DNA of 64,000 nt from Lepraria neglecta (Eukaryota > Ascomycota > Lecanoromycetes > Lecanorales > Stereocaulaceae): the NCBI GenBank assembly GCA_033220425.1, contig CM065649.1, positions 992,001 to 1,056,000 on the forward strand. Direction: 5' to 3'. The notes under the pieces were generated by a model. That model had not been told where the DNA came from. It did not search any database and saw only the letters and a program-made list of their open reading frames with translations. Below, one piece after another: positions 10,867 through 22,138 of this stretch. Made by a program: the position numbers and the translations under genes. The first letter of the stretch is position 1. Each line of letters opens with the position of its first letter.

Positions 10867-12757
10867 ATGACGATGTGCAACTACGTACCTATGAAAGAGG
10901 ACAAAGTCCGCAAGCCTACGCTAAGGCCTGTCCAGAGTCCTCTGCCCAGATTCGAAAAGTTTGTGGGACTCTCCATGATCTCTGAGGTTCCATTTGACCT
11001 ACTATTCACCATTACAGCGATACTCTTCCTTGCCTTTGGAATTTTTGCCCAGCTGGCTCATGAAAGATCGGTCGAATCAATATCATATGCCGAGAGCTTA
11101 TTGTCTGCTTCGCGCTTTGTGAGTACAGCAATGACAGGGTCCTACGGTGTTCCCAATCCTCTACGCGTTGAATGCAGGACGCCTGATGAAAGCCATAGCT
11201 GCTTGGAAAATCGAACGAGGTGCCGATGTCGCTACAATCGAACGATTGTTGGGTAGCAGGGCCATCGGCTCAGCCCTGATCACCGCATTCCAGATGAAGT
11301 CGATCAATCTTTTAGGACTCGCCCTCATCTTGCTCTGGTCTCTGTCGCCGCTTGGCTGTCAAGCAAGTCTGAGAACACCCAGTCTCGGATCATCGCCAAC
11401 ACCAGCACTATTAGACTTCTACTATATTGGCTACAACACAACATACAACATGGGCTACGCTGATCAAAGGGAAGAACAGCTTAACGTTGTGAGAGCGATC
11501 TACAGCGCGGCATTGATTGGTTCGGCGTCCGGAAAGCGATCTCCTCAAGATGCATGGGGCAACGTGAAGATTCCTGTCATCGAGAAAATACCTGGCTATG
11601 ATGCATCAACATTCTCTTAGTGGTTACCGGTTAATAGCTCGGGGGATGTCACTTATTCCTCACTTGTCGGACTCCCAATCACCCTTCAAACGACAACACT
11701 GAATGCGTCTTATGGGCTAGAGACAATGTATATGTCTCTCAATTGTCAGAACCTTACGATGACACCCGACCTTAAGCCCTACACTATCGAGGGTCCCCAA
11801 GTTGGTTGGGCAGTGGTGTCAAACTTTGACTACTTCCAGCTTGCCACAACAACCGATAACCGGAATGGAAGCGCACATAGAGTCCCCAATGTACCACGGC
11901 CAATCACTCTCCGCGCTGCATCATTTGAGAACGAAAACAACTCTATAGCCACAGCCATGTGTAACCTCACCACGTCTAACGTTGAGCTCAATGTCACATG
12001 TGTAGGGGTTCAGTGCTCAACAGTAGCAATTCGTGCTTCTCAGGAACCCCACAATCCGATAAACTGGTCGCCACTTGACTTTGCAGAAATTTCCAACTCA
12101 ACTTACATTGCCCTCAGCTTCTTGTAAGACTTTGTCAATACAACTGTACCCATGCATGAAGCCACGTCTTCTGTACCCGAGTATTATCTTGTGTATCCGG
12201 ACACTCCATTCGACCCACCCGGGGGAACAGGAGACTCTACGGTGGACTTCTCAAATACTACTAACAGTGAACTTTCGACGCGGCTCACACAACTTCTGAA
12301 TTCATATTACCTTGCCAGTATCGTCCCTTTGGCTATTCAAGGGGACTATTCTACTCAAGACTGGGCGGGCCAGGATTACAGTTTCAGTAATGCTACGGGA
12401 CAGTTAATCAGTCCACGAACTATATTCGTTTGCAATCAGGCTTGGCTTACGATCTTGTTCATTTCCTCGCTCGCGATGATGTTCTGTGGGATCGCATCCA
12501 CAGTGTTCGTCATCCATCGACGTGGTCCGGACATTCTCGACCAATTTTCTTCGTTTACTAGGGATAACCCGTATGTGACAGCGAATTTTCCTCTCGGCGG
12601 ATCGAACATTGATGGCATCGACAGGACAAGGTATCTAAAGGACGTCAGGGTTAAGCTGGGCGATGTGGCACTAGAAGCCGACGTGGGACACATTGCGATT
12701 GGCACTCTGGACACGCAGAATATTGCAACTTTGAGGCGTGGGAGGCTATATGATTAG
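10867..12757 (+). pseudogene. large multi-span fungal membrane protein, decayed copy
   Basis: Translated blocks match a common Pezizomycotina family of large membrane proteins of unknown function. There is a short polar N-tail, then a span PFDLLFTITAILFLAFGIFA, then GPTVFPILYALNAGR, IERLLGSRAIGSALITAFQ and QASLRT. An Asn-rich extracytoplasmic region with many NxS/T sites follows, with a C-terminal span (AWLTILFISSLAMMFC) and a short cytoplasmic tail. The frame is broken by TAG at 11618-11620, TAA at 12125-12127, and a frame change at about 11119-11137, where a GTGAGT...ACAG segment of only 19 nt sits at the expected intron. I read this as a recently inactivated host gene. Sequencing error is unlikely to explain three breaks. 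Confidence 0.7.
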
Positions 12758-13520
12758 CATTGAGTCTCTTAGATCAGGAAAATGTGGCAGTGAGCTAGAA
12801 GACACGTGCTTAGCAGCCTCCTTGATCACGAGTTCATCTCTAGAGGGACTATAAAAATCGTAAAACACCGATCCCGATGCCCCCAACCAGTGCCGTTGAC
12901 AGAACCAGGCTTTGGGAATTGTGTTCGAAGGATCATCTAGGCCATGTCGAACAGCTCTCATGGTCTGCCACCCTTAGTTCTCATTTCACCAAATGCCTTC
13001 TGTCTCAGATCACGTGCTTCACTTAGCAATAGCCGAGGTGGATTTTTATTCGTGCGGTTATATCTGCCTGCATAATACCTCGGAGAATTTCTGCGGGGAT
13101 GCGGCGACAGCTACACTTTCCTTTGGCTGGACCCATCCATCTCGTGCTCGAAAACAATTCCCTCTGCAAATCAGAGACAATGATGTCGACCAGGCCGTTG
13201 AATTCACGACAACTACGAGCCGTTCCTTGCCAATCTCTGCCGTTTCAACAGGACGGACTCGCTCGGCAGTTGAATCGAAGAGGGTTAGAAGCCATGAAGA
13301 ACGACCGGCGCGAAAAAGATCGATAATGACGCATGGTTAGCTCATGTGGCTCAAGGAATTCCCTCCAAGGCTTCCACCTCACGCCAACCTCATGTCATGA
13401 CTTTGAGCTATTCTCTTACCGTCTTCAACCGTTGTATTCGCTCCCTTCACGCTTTAATGTTCTCATAAAATTCTGGAGAATGATTGTTAGGTCTGTTTCA
13501 GTGCTTCCTCGCCCTGTGTC
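12758..13520. other. intergenic, nothing recognised
   Basis: About 760 bp upstream of the rhodopsin-fold gene. Open frames at 12993-13340 and neighbouring positions show no family resemblance. Confidence 0.4.
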
Positions 13521-14854
13521 ATGTCCGATAGTGCTGAGACGATCCCTTCGTCTGGGGACACCAACTTTGGACCCGTCCTTATTGGCGTCAACTGGGCAGT
13601 CTTCGGTCCCTCGACGATACTGGTGGGCCTGCGTTTGGTAACGCGGGTATGGATCACTCACAACTTCGGCTGGGACGATACATTGATACTGTTGGCACAG
13701 GTAGGAAGACAGATCTCTAAACGGAAGCAGACGGCTAACTCTTAGCCAGATAGTCAATGCAGTTGGCATGGGCTTTGTGATGCTCGAAGTCTACTATGGA
13801 CTCGGAAGACATGTTCAATACCTCCCTGCCGATCACTACGTGGGATTCCTCAAATACAACTTCCTTGACTGGGTCCAAGTCTTCATGGTACTCGCCCTCT
13901 CTAAAATATCGATATGTCTATTCCTACTGCGGATATCCAAGTTCGAGAGATGGCGGAACTTCCTTTTCGGACTCATTGGGTTTATAATCATCACGCACAC
14001 GCCTCTAACGATCCTCTTCCTCCTCCAATGTATACCGCTGAACAAGAATTGGGATACTTCGGTGCCAGGTCACTGCTTTTCAAAACCGTCTGTGGAGGTT
14101 ATCATTATTATTCAGGGAGTTATCTCAGTTATAACAGACTTCATTGGCGCCGCATTCCCGATACTGCTTCTCTTGAACGCGAAATTGCACCTACGTACGA
14201 AAATCGCGCTCGACCTGCTCATGGGTCTTGGCGTTGTCACTGGCACGGTTTGCATCGTTAGGACTGCATACTGTTGGGAGATTCTCTCTGACGACGTGAC
14301 GTGGGTGGGCGTAGGGAACGCTCTGACACGAATGTAAATCTCCCAAACCCTCTCCATTTGGACCTCCCACTGACTTGACTCTCAGACTCGAAGTCAACTT
14401 CGGCATCATAGGTGCCTGCGCACCTATCATGCGCCCCCTCTACATCCACCTCCGCGCCCGCTTCTTCCACCTCAAAGCCCGCGAATCTCTCGACTGTGAT
14501 CAAACACCAGCCTCAAAACTCCAATGGTACTCCCCTCCCACCTCTACACCCTGGTACAAACGCATCTTCCACGCTCCTGCGGCGACAGATAAGCCGGATG
14601 TTATAGCAGAACCTGCTGCGAATAATTATAATCAGCCGATGCCGAAGCAGAGATGGCCTAGGCCAATGGAAAAGCCTGACAATGCTATTTGGGCGAAGGA
14701 TAATAAAGAGCCGGATCTAAATGATAGTTTTGATCTGCCGCTGCAGGGGACGAGGAAGAGTGGATATAATGATAATGGTAATGGTGACGAGGAGGAAGCG
14801 GACCCCGAACTGGATGTCTTTGAGACATATCGGTATCATAGGGGTTGGGTGTGA
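13521..14854 (+). CDS. rhodopsin-fold (Pth11-like) seven-span integral membrane protein
   Basis: Three exons (13521-13700, 13750-14333, 14386-14854) give 410 residues. The protein has an N-terminal extracellular stub, about seven hydrophobic segments and a long polar acidic cytoplasmic tail. Family marks are the tract WITHNFGWDDTLILLAQ at the first intracellular turn, YGLGRHVQYL, LALSKISICLFLLRI and NFGIIGACAPIMRPLY in the last span. These proteins resemble Pth11-type receptors but lack the CFEM domain, so this belongs to the large group with unknown ligand. Introns are 49 and 52 nt with clean phases. A second, decayed member of the family lies at 24.7-26.1 kb. Confidence 0.85.
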
Positions 14855-15465
14855 GATGTGTGAGATATGTGTAATGTTAACATGTACATGAAAAGCGGAA
14901 TATAGATATTTTCCAGCTCAAAACACTTCTTGTATGCGTCATTTGCTGCTCTGTGTACAATGCCGATTTGCTGTTCCACGCTCAAATCTTGAGGGAACGA
15001 AAACATCCTGACCAGAAAGCTGGAGTATCAGCACTTTTCTCCATTGGCGAGGTACTAATTGGCATGATCAACGACAGTTGAGCTGAGATGGTCGGGGCTT
15101 TGACCTGGATGGAGCTGAAAACAGTCAGCTTCACAGTGGTCTGAAGCAAGGAACTGCAAATACCCAAGTTGAATAAAACTTCGGATTTGGCCATTGGATC
15201 CACGTGCTGGGTTTTTCTGGCGCGATCTTGGCCCTTCCAGCTAGGACTCTGTTGTCTTTGATGCTCTGGTCCAATATTCTCTGACATGATCCTGGCTTGA
15301 CAGCCTGGTAAGAGTTGCCACACGGATTTGCAGACACATCTCAGAAGTCGAGCCGTATGTGGTGGTTGAGTTGCCCAGATATTGAGAGGAGAGACGATTA
15401 TAACCATAGCCTCGCCGAGTCAAGTGCTGCCAATTTTGTGGAGCCTAATCCTCAACCCGCGCCTG
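14855..15465. other. intergenic, nothing recognised
   Basis: About 600 bp. A reverse open frame of 141 codons (14982-15407) has no recognisable domain and no splice partner and was not called. Confidence 0.4.
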
Positions 15466-15762
15466 TCAAGTGAAAGAGAAGACGATAGCAGCCCAGACAA
15501 TGAGTGCAAAGATCCCTAGAATCGCAATAGACAGCAAGCCGTGCCGGATCAAACCTTTCCATTGTGCGTCGTCCGTAGTCAACTCTCCCTCTTCGATGTC
15601 CTGCAGCTGGCTCGGCCTGATGTATCTCGGACGACTTGAAAATCTGACCCGTTGAGGTGTGCCATATACCATCGATCCCCAGAGCAATGGTGAGCTCTCA
15701 TTCGTCCGTCCTTCAGGTGCATGATCTGGGCCCGCTTCGTGAGGGAAAGACATGAGCCACAT
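15466..15762 (-). CDS. small single-span membrane protein
   Basis: Single-exon frame of 98 codons. It encodes a polar, basic and acidic N-terminal three quarters (motifs FSSRPRYIRPSQL and EEGELTTDDAQW) and one C-terminal hydrophobic segment, HGLLSIAILGIFALIVWAA, followed by five residues. This is the layout of a tail-anchored protein. An alternative start is the Met four codons in. I do not recognise a family. The neighbouring rhodopsin-fold gene is on the other strand, so no shared transcript is implied. Confidence 0.5.
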   Translation of the reverse strand: MWLMSFPHEAGPDHAPEGRTNESSPLLWGSMVYGTPQRVRFSSRPRYIRPSQLQDIEEGELTTDDAQWKGLIRHGLLSIAILGIFALIVWAAIVFSFT

Positions 15763-16380
15763 GGGTCATAGCTGAATATCTTTTAAATGAGAGAGAGAAC
15801 AATAGTAGTAGAGCAGTAAGTGGAAGGAAGGAAGGAAGGAAGGATGGATGGATTGACGTTGCATTTGAGTGAAAACTGTAGAGTATAAAAGAAAAGCTCG
15901 GACTTGCTTGGATTTACCTGATAGATCGTGTCGTGATTTGAAGGCTGAATTAATCATGATTCGTTGTTATCGAGTATTGGACGGATTTATTCGGATATGC
16001 TTGGTAAGGCATTGACTTGTATTGACCATGACATCAAAGCATTCTCCGTTGGGACCCAGCATTCTGGCTATCTCATGGGATGGAAAATGATGGCTTATCG
16101 ATGTGTGTGAGCGCGAGTGTATTGTAGGGATACGCGCTGCTGGCTAAGAGGGCATGGGAGGCATTTCCGTGGCCGTCATAGGCAGCAGCCATTGTGACAG
16201 GCCTACTTTGCTAGAGCACATAAGAACAGCTGTCACTGTACTTTCGCTACTTACTGGACTTTGAGACTGGTATGTTGCAATAGAAGGGCAGCTGGAAAGC
16301 GATCCTGTTGGGCTTGGGTCGCCGTGAGGGTTAGTGATCGAGGTGATCAAGATTGCATGACGCTAAGGATAGAAGGGTTC
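15763..16380. other. intergenic with a short microsatellite
   Basis: About 620 bp upstream of the tail-anchored gene (its promoter side) without a supported gene, other than the GGAA repeat listed separately. Confidence 0.4.
15820..15853. repeat. (GGAA)n microsatellite grading into (GGAT)n
   Basis: About five consecutive GGAA units followed by GGAT units, in the presumed 5' flank of the small membrane protein gene. Confidence 0.85.
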
Positions 16381-16668
16381 ACCCCTCAACCGGCTGCACC
16401 CTTCAACCAGCTAGCCTTATAGGGCTGCCGCCCGGAAATCTCGATCTTTCTGCTCCGGGGGAAAGCTCCAGGGGCTCTCAGGGGTGTATATAGTGGAAGT
16501 CTACAGCTTTCTACAGCTCGCCAACTTCGTAAGTTTCGATAAAGTCTTTAGTACGAAGCTTATAGAGATTGATAATATCTACAATAGCATACGGGAAAAT
16601 TTATTATCAAACGCTATATCTGTAGAGCTAGAGGAGGTAGACGGTTGAGGGGTGCAGACGGTTGAGGA
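16381..16668. mobile_element. short inverted-repeat DNA element (MITE-like)
   Basis: The left end (CCTCAACCGGCTGCACCC, about 16384) and the reverse complement of the right end (CCTCAACCGTCTGCACCC, about 16665) match over roughly 25 bp with two differences. This gives an element near 290 bp with terminal inverted repeats. The inside is AT-rich apart from a GC-rich left part. The right half keeps an open forward frame of about 45 codons that ends in TGA inside the right terminal repeat, as if this were the last piece of a transposase. A precise target duplication is not clear. It is most likely an internally deleted derivative of a larger DNA transposon. Confidence 0.62.
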
Positions 16669-17034
16669 ACTCTTCTATTAGATGCACGACGATACTGTCC
16701 TGTCCATAACGAAATGCTTTCTTGAACTCATCTGGTGTCAGCTCCTCATATCAAGCATCAAGCCTGTTTTACTCAACAAAAATCCGCATTATGAATAGAT
16801 GCGGCATCCCCGCCAGCGCCGGCTACAATTACCGCAGTCGTCGAGGTACGTGGGGCCATGGCTGCTAAGTGAACGGTGGTTGAAGTGGATTATCAATGCT
16901 GCTTACAAAACTCCCTACATCTAATATAGCAATGGTCTTCCCTTGTGATACAATGCCCTCATTCCTGCCATATCTTTCGAAGACCCAACCATTTTCGAAG
17001 CATTTGCAGATCGACAGTTTCTATAAACAGCACA
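16669..17034. other. intergenic; upstream of the NmrA-like gene
   Basis: About 370 bp without a supported gene. An in-frame upstream Met exists for the NmrA-like gene, but the local sequence reads as leader. Confidence 0.4.
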
Positions 17035-17943
17035 ATGGCCTCACAACCCTCTGTCCTTGTCCTCGGCGCCGGTGAGCTCGGCACAGCAGTCTTCGAAGCA
17101 CTCGCAGCGCATCCTCAGCACGGCCCAATCACCGTCCTCCTCCGTTCGTCTGCAATCACAAGCTCCGACCCTACCAAACAGGCACAAACCGCCAAGCTCG
17201 CATCCCTCGGCATATCTACGCTGGCCGGTGACATCGTCAACGCAACCGAGGACGAGCTCAGCACGCTCTTCGCTCCATACCACACCATCATCGGGTGCAC
17301 AGGTATGGCATACCCAGCAGGCACCCAGCTCAAGATCGCTCGCGCTGTCCTCGCTGCGGCAACTCGCCGCTATCTTCCCTGGCAGTTTGGTGTGGACTAT
17401 GATACCATTGGGCGCGGCAGCTCGCAGGACTTATTCACTGGGCAATTGGATGTGCGTGATTTGTTAAGAGGGCAAAAAGAGACGGAATGGGTGATCGTAT
17501 CGACGGGCATATTCACAAGCTTCCTCTTCTGGCCCCCCTTCGGCGTTGTGAGTGAGGGTCGCAAGACTGTGAGAGCGCTTGGCGGATGGGACACCAAGGT
17601 CACTGTGACGACGCCGAGGGATATTGGCAGGGTGGTTGCGGAGGTTGTGTGGGCTGTACCTGAGTTGAGGGGAGTGGTGTTCACGGCTGGTGAGACTGTC
17701 AGCTACGGGCAGGTGGCTGCGGTATTGGAGAAGGTCCTTGGAGAGAAGGTGAATCGGGAGCTGTGGAGTGTAGATATGTTGAAAGAGGAGTTGGTGAAGG
17801 ATCCGGAGGATGGGTTGAAGAAGTATAGAGTTGTCTTCGCAGAGGGACGTGGGGTGTCATTCAATGAAGCGACGACTTTCAACCATCAGCGAGATATGGA
17901 TCTGCAGGGCGTGGAGGCCTGGGTTCGTGAGAACATGAAATGA
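17035..17943 (+). CDS. NmrA-like / isoflavone-reductase-type NAD(P)-binding protein
   Basis: Single exon of 302 codons from an ATG in context CACAATGG. The N-terminus SVLVLGAGELGTAVFEAL has the GxGxxG dinucleotide motif of an atypical short-chain dehydrogenase. GCTGMAYPAGTQLKIARA and FLPWQFGVDYDTIG-type blocks follow (seen as YLPWQFGVDYDTIG), characteristic of NmrA-like and isoflavone-reductase-like proteins in ascomycetes. Members are either NADP-dependent reductases of small aromatic compounds or redox-sensing regulators, usually cytosolic. The frame extends 30 codons upstream (16945), but that part has no family resemblance, so the later Met is preferred. Neighbours give no pathway hint. 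Confidence 0.85.
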   Translation: MASQPSVLVLGAGELGTAVFEALAAHPQHGPITVLLRSSAITSSDPTKQAQTAKLASLGISTLAGDIVNATEDELSTLFAPYHTIIGCTGMAYPAGTQLKIARAVLAAATRRYLPWQFGVDYDTIGRGSSQDLFTGQLDVRDLLRGQKETEWVIVSTGIFTSFLFWPPFGVVSEGRKTVRALGGWDTKVTVTTPRDIGRVVAEVVWAVPELRGVVFTAGETVSYGQVAAVLEKVLGEKVNRELWSVDMLKEELVKDPEDGLKKYRVVFAEGRGVSFNEATTFNHQRDMDLQGVEAWVRENMK

Positions 17944-18123
17944 GCGAGTGACCGAGACAGTTGTGCGAGGAGTCGTATTGCCGACGACAGTGCTTTAGAC
18001 ACGGAGAACCTTTCAGGAATGAGCGTCTCGCCTTTGGTCATTGTGGGATATTGCCTGGCACGACGAGAGATGAACGTAGGTGGTAGGCTCATTTCATATT
18101 TTTTCGTTCTGCAGCTCTTCATG

Positions 18124-19277
18124 TCACCACTTTCTGACCCAATCGCGCATCGGGCGCCCCTCTTGAATATATTTCGCATTCACCCTCGTCGAGTATTGCA
18201 ATGTTTTACCCCCCGTACCTTCTGTCCCCAATACACTTGCGTCCCCCATACTCGACTTGCCCTCGGCCATACTGAAAATCCGAGGATACGTCGCAATGCA
18301 CTTCAGACACCCATCACCGCATTTACGGCCTATGTACAAATCGATCATTGTATTCGCCTCTTCAGCCAATTTTACTATTTTCCGCGCTCCGCGAAGACTG
18401 ACTGCATAGGCATGCAGGCAGAGTGCGTTGCGGACGTTGGTGACGAGACGCGTGCGGGGGAGGCGCTCTCCGGGCCCAAACTCTTTGACTCCGAGCTGCT
18501 CCGTTATTATTTGGTGTTATTTGTGGTACGGTGTTGCTGTTGTATCGTTGTAGGCGTAGAAGATGTCGCCTTGGGCGCCACAAGTTCCTAACCAGAGCAT
18601 GTCCCAGTCGTTTCCGTAGGGGCTAGCGTTGATATTTTTATCGATTGATGAAGCCCGGAGGTCTCCGCTTATGTCGACGAAGTTGGTCATTGGCACAGCT
18701 GCTTCGGAGAAATTCGTGAGCTGTGATTTTATGCGTGGGTCCCAGTCGTTGTCGCTTTCCCTTATTAGTGCTGAGGTGATGTTGTTTCGCGCGATGCTTT
18801 TGCCAGCGTTAGCTTCACTCTCCTGCACAGCAGTGTTGAGTCCATGGGCTTACTGTTGCCAAGTATGAAGATGTGAGATAAAACAGCCGAAATGGTCCGC
18901 TACGAGACGGGGGAACGATGGTGGTCGTTCATTCTCGACTTCCTCCGTCTCTGTGTGCTTCGAAGATTGTTATGTCGATCCCTGTGGCGTTGGCAGCCTC
19001 TATCAGAGTTTTCCTTCTGTCTAGGTGATCAGGAAGCACTGAGGTGAAGAGATGCTGGAACTGTGGTTTTTGTTAGCTGATGGATGGCGAGAAAGATGGC
19101 TTCGGATGTCTGTACGCCGAGAGTCCTATTGTGGATCGGATTCGTATCCTTGGACGGGGCTCGCAGAGATGTGTGAGGCAGGGCTAGTTGGAAGTGATCT
19201 TTTCCGAAAAACCAAAGGTTCCATATCAATCCAAGTATGAAGCAAACTGGTACTAAGAATCGTTGAATGTTAGCCAT
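18124..19277 (-). pseudogene. GT25-like glycosyltransferase, decayed
   Basis: The reverse frame opens with a signal anchor (IQRFLVPVCFILGLIWNLWF). A phase-0 intron (GTACAG...CACAG) joins NRTLG to FQHLFTSVLPDHLDRRKTL. Next come GIDITIFEAHRDG, VADHFGCFISHLHTW, NNITSALIRESDNDWDPRIK, SPYGNDWDMLWLGTCG, and LCLHAYAVSLRGARKI near the end. This order is that of fungal glycosyltransferase family 25-type Golgi proteins. Breaks include a one-base frame change after AHRDG, another between HTW and the NNITSALI block, and an in-frame TAA after the NDTTATPYHK block near 18510. The acidic metal-binding patch also reads RESDNDWD instead of the usual EDD-type. Host gene, probably inactive. Confidence 0.66.
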
Positions 19278-19570
19278 GTTCCGACGGACGCTGCACTGTG
19301 CGTAGATGTGCAAAACGATAGGAGTGAAATAGTATTGTTATTGTTGCTGATAACACAAACTACATGAATCAACTATCGGCACCTATGTTACAAAGGGTGT
19401 TCAAAATATCCCATTCCATGGAAAGGGAGTTATTCTGTGGATGGACCCCTGTTTAATGAATAGATAGTCTCAACTATACCGTAGATGAAATATTGTGGTA
19501 AATTACAGCTGATTTATCCGACACAAAGATCTTCTCGGATGGGATTTCCCTGGAGCAGCCCACGGACCAC
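19278..19570. other. intergenic
   Basis: About 290 bp between two glycosyltransferase relics; nothing recognised. Confidence 0.35.
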
Positions 19571-19855
19571 CTAGAAATACGCCGTAGCAATGTCTATGCT
19601 TACCCCCACGGCCATAGTAGCTAGTATGACCTTTGGAGGTGCTGCTTTGGTGTCAAATTTCGTTGTGGAAGGTGGAGACAGATGCTTCCGCGGAGAGGCG
19701 GTGAAGAGGCCATGAGCGGAATCGTTGGTGAACTTCAGGCCACTATGTGGCTCGGATTGGAAAAGCTGCGCGGTGTAGTCTTTTGAACAGAAGAGTAAAA
19801 CACAAAAAAGAGCGACGGTCAGGATCGAAAGGCCTCGCGCTGTTGTAAGCACCAT
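19571..19855 (-). pseudogene. N-terminal remnant of a GT34-like membrane protein
   Basis: A reverse frame of 95 codons begins with a signal-anchor sequence (LSILTVALFCVLLFC) and a polar stem. It ends just after PPKVILATMAVG, the block that opens the catalytic domain of fungal galactosyltransferase GMA12/MNN10-type (GT34) enzymes. The frame then stops and no catalytic domain follows on this strand. It is therefore either a truncated copy or a first exon whose remainder was lost. The fuller GT34-like copy lies at 22.1 kb on the other strand. Confidence 0.42.
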
Positions 19856-20269
19856 AATAGAGAGAATACTAAAAGATAAGACGGAGTCGAAGATAAAGTA
19901 TGCGATGAAGAATCCATCTTGCAGTGCACGCGAGCCATGTTGATATACAGATATCTGTGAGACGGGGTGTAGAGTGGCACGACTGGGGCTACTAACTAGC
20001 ACGACTTTTATTCGAGTGCTAGCCCGGCAACTATGCAAGGGCCACCGCTAAGTACGTAGCAGACGATCTGAAGTCATAGCTTGTCGGTTCGAAGCATGTT
20101 GACCGAATATGGGCCCATACTATAATATAGCTTCTTCAGGGAATGGAGAGTATCCCACGTTCTGAGGATTAGCGCAGTACGTTGTCGGCAAGAACAGTGT
20201 AGCAGATGCATGAGATAGGCCGTGTCAATTGTAGAATCCTCACTATACAAAGCGTTCATAGTATCAAAT

Positions 20270-21364
20270 TCATTGGCTATCTTGAACGGAACGAGAAACA
20301 GGGATGTCCACGAGCTCTCTCATAAACTGTACAACTTCCTCATCTTTGCTCTTCTCATAGTATGCCCCAATATTGATATCCAGCTTCCCTGGGAGACCTT
20401 CCTTGTCTGGTTTTTCTGTCGCTATATATCTCAAGTACTCGGGGGTCAGGTTCGCCGATAGGAAACGTGCCTTAGTATCGCAGATTGAAACCACTCGTAT
20501 CTATAAGCAGCCACACATCAGTCCTTTCCTTGTCATCTCGATATAAGTACATCACTTACAGGCAATAAACCGTATTTTCTCACACGACGGGCGAAATACG
20601 TCCCCCAGTATATCAAGGTGAGTAGCTCGGTGAGCACGAGGTTGTCAGGAGGTCCTTGTTGTGGCTGGATGGATATAACAGTAATATGGGGCCTGGGAGG
20701 CGAGCAGAAGACCATAATACTTTCCACAAATATCTGATGATAGACGTATAAATCCCTGGGCGCGAAATTAGCACCGCACTGTGCTCTGAGTATCCTAGGT
20801 TGGGGAAGAGAGATAGAGCGCATACTCAAAGCAAAGGAATTCACACTGGCCGGTTTCGGTGTCGCAAAAGTCGTCGCTGTGAAAGATGCCATTGGATGCA
20901 TAAGTGAGGATATCGGCGTGAGTGCTCTTGCTTCTGCGGTACGCGTTGTGTATCTCGAAAGATTTTCCTACGGGCGGAAATAGTAAATAGGCGGGAAGCT
21001 CATATCGTTCGTCTCTGACTTTGCTGACCGTATCACTGAAGGCGTCTTGGTTAAGAGGTCGAGGTATCCAGAAGACTTGACATTTTTGAGGAATTAATAT
21101 TAGCCGAAAAGTGTTGGAAAGACTATCTGAGATCGGGTCTCCTTGAACTCTGGTATCGTTCCCGAATGAGGCGTGGAATGACCGGACGAGGTCAGAAAGC
21201 TGAAGAAGTCCGCTTCTCGTGTTTGTATCCATTGTAGTCGTGATGCAATGGTTGATAGATGCCAAATTGTTGGCAAGTAAACATCGCGGCACACTAGCGC
21301 AGACTAGTATCGCTAGAGCAACAAGGACGGGGGCATGACGAACCATCCTTGGCCTCACCACCAT
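20270..21364 (-). CDS. unknown secreted or type II membrane protein, three exons
   Basis: Exons 21364-20847, 20794-20560 and 20500-20270 join in phase to 328 codons. The N-terminus MVVRPRMVRHAPVLVALAIL is a signal peptide or signal anchor; an inner Met at 21349 is an alternative start. The mature part has several Cys residues, NxS/T sites, a GQCEF-free join ETGQ-ILRAQCG, and the C-terminal segments RYELPAYLLFPPVGKS and PGKLDINIGAYYEKSKD. I recognise no family. All three donors and acceptors are canonical and the frame is intact, in contrast to the broken glycosyltransferase genes on both sides. It may be a Golgi-lumen or secreted protein. Confidence 0.58.
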
Positions 21365-22138
21365 TCCACTAGAGTTTTGTATGATCGACGTCCGTTGACA
21401 CTCGCCGCTGCCTACCCTTAGGGCCAAGCATCTTTGGCTGAGCAAAATAGCCGGGGCCGTCAAGGTATATTCAAGCATTTTCTTAATATTCGGATGACAA
21501 GATATCGCTTCAACCACTACAGCGCAAGTATACTGGCTCTGAAAAAGAAAGACGAGGTTTTCTGAGTGTTGGATATTTATCTCTGCTGATGGTCTTGCTG
21601 AGTATGTTGTACTTCTTCTCGTAAAGGTGGCTGATAGCACTCAGCTGTTTGGACTCTGCAAAAACCGCGACCCCCTCTAACCTAGATCGTTATAGCGTTC
21701 TCTTGGCGTGATTGGCGTAGTTTTAGATTTAGACGGCCCGATTTCGTCTAACATCACTCCACCTATAACACAGCTCCGACATTGAAGCCCCTGGAGCAAA
21801 TCTGAGACGGCACAACACCACATCAGTTGGGCACAACGCTTCTCCCTTACCTAAGCTCCGTGGGACTGAGAGGCTCATTTGCAATTGGATTCTGGCTAAT
21901 TCATTTGTCGTATTGGTTGCACCTTCCTGATAAGCTTTTACCATTGCACCACCGGGATTACATTCTTACGCATTATGGCGCAGCTAAGGAGGTGGAGGTC
22001 TCTCTTGAGTAAAATGGAAGTTGGTGGGAATAGGATACCAAAGCAGGTCCAGGCGACATCAAAGCTCGTGGAAGGACATACACACGGTCAATCGTGCCGG
22101 GAGGGAGCGATCGGCTCCTTCGACTCGTGCTCCGCAAG
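21365..22138. other. divergent spacer, nothing recognised
   Basis: About 770 bp between the unknown secreted-protein gene (reverse) and the GT34-like relic (forward). The reverse frame of the first exon stays open upstream to 21640, but that part reads as leader. Confidence 0.4.

Noticed and set aside
14982-15407. Reverse open frame of 141 codons
   Set aside because: No ATG context, domain or splice partner; composition looks random.
18019-18591. Forward open frame of 190 codons
   Set aside because: It overlaps the GT25-like relic on the other strand, has no domain resemblance, and its Cys/Tyr-rich composition reads as antisense.
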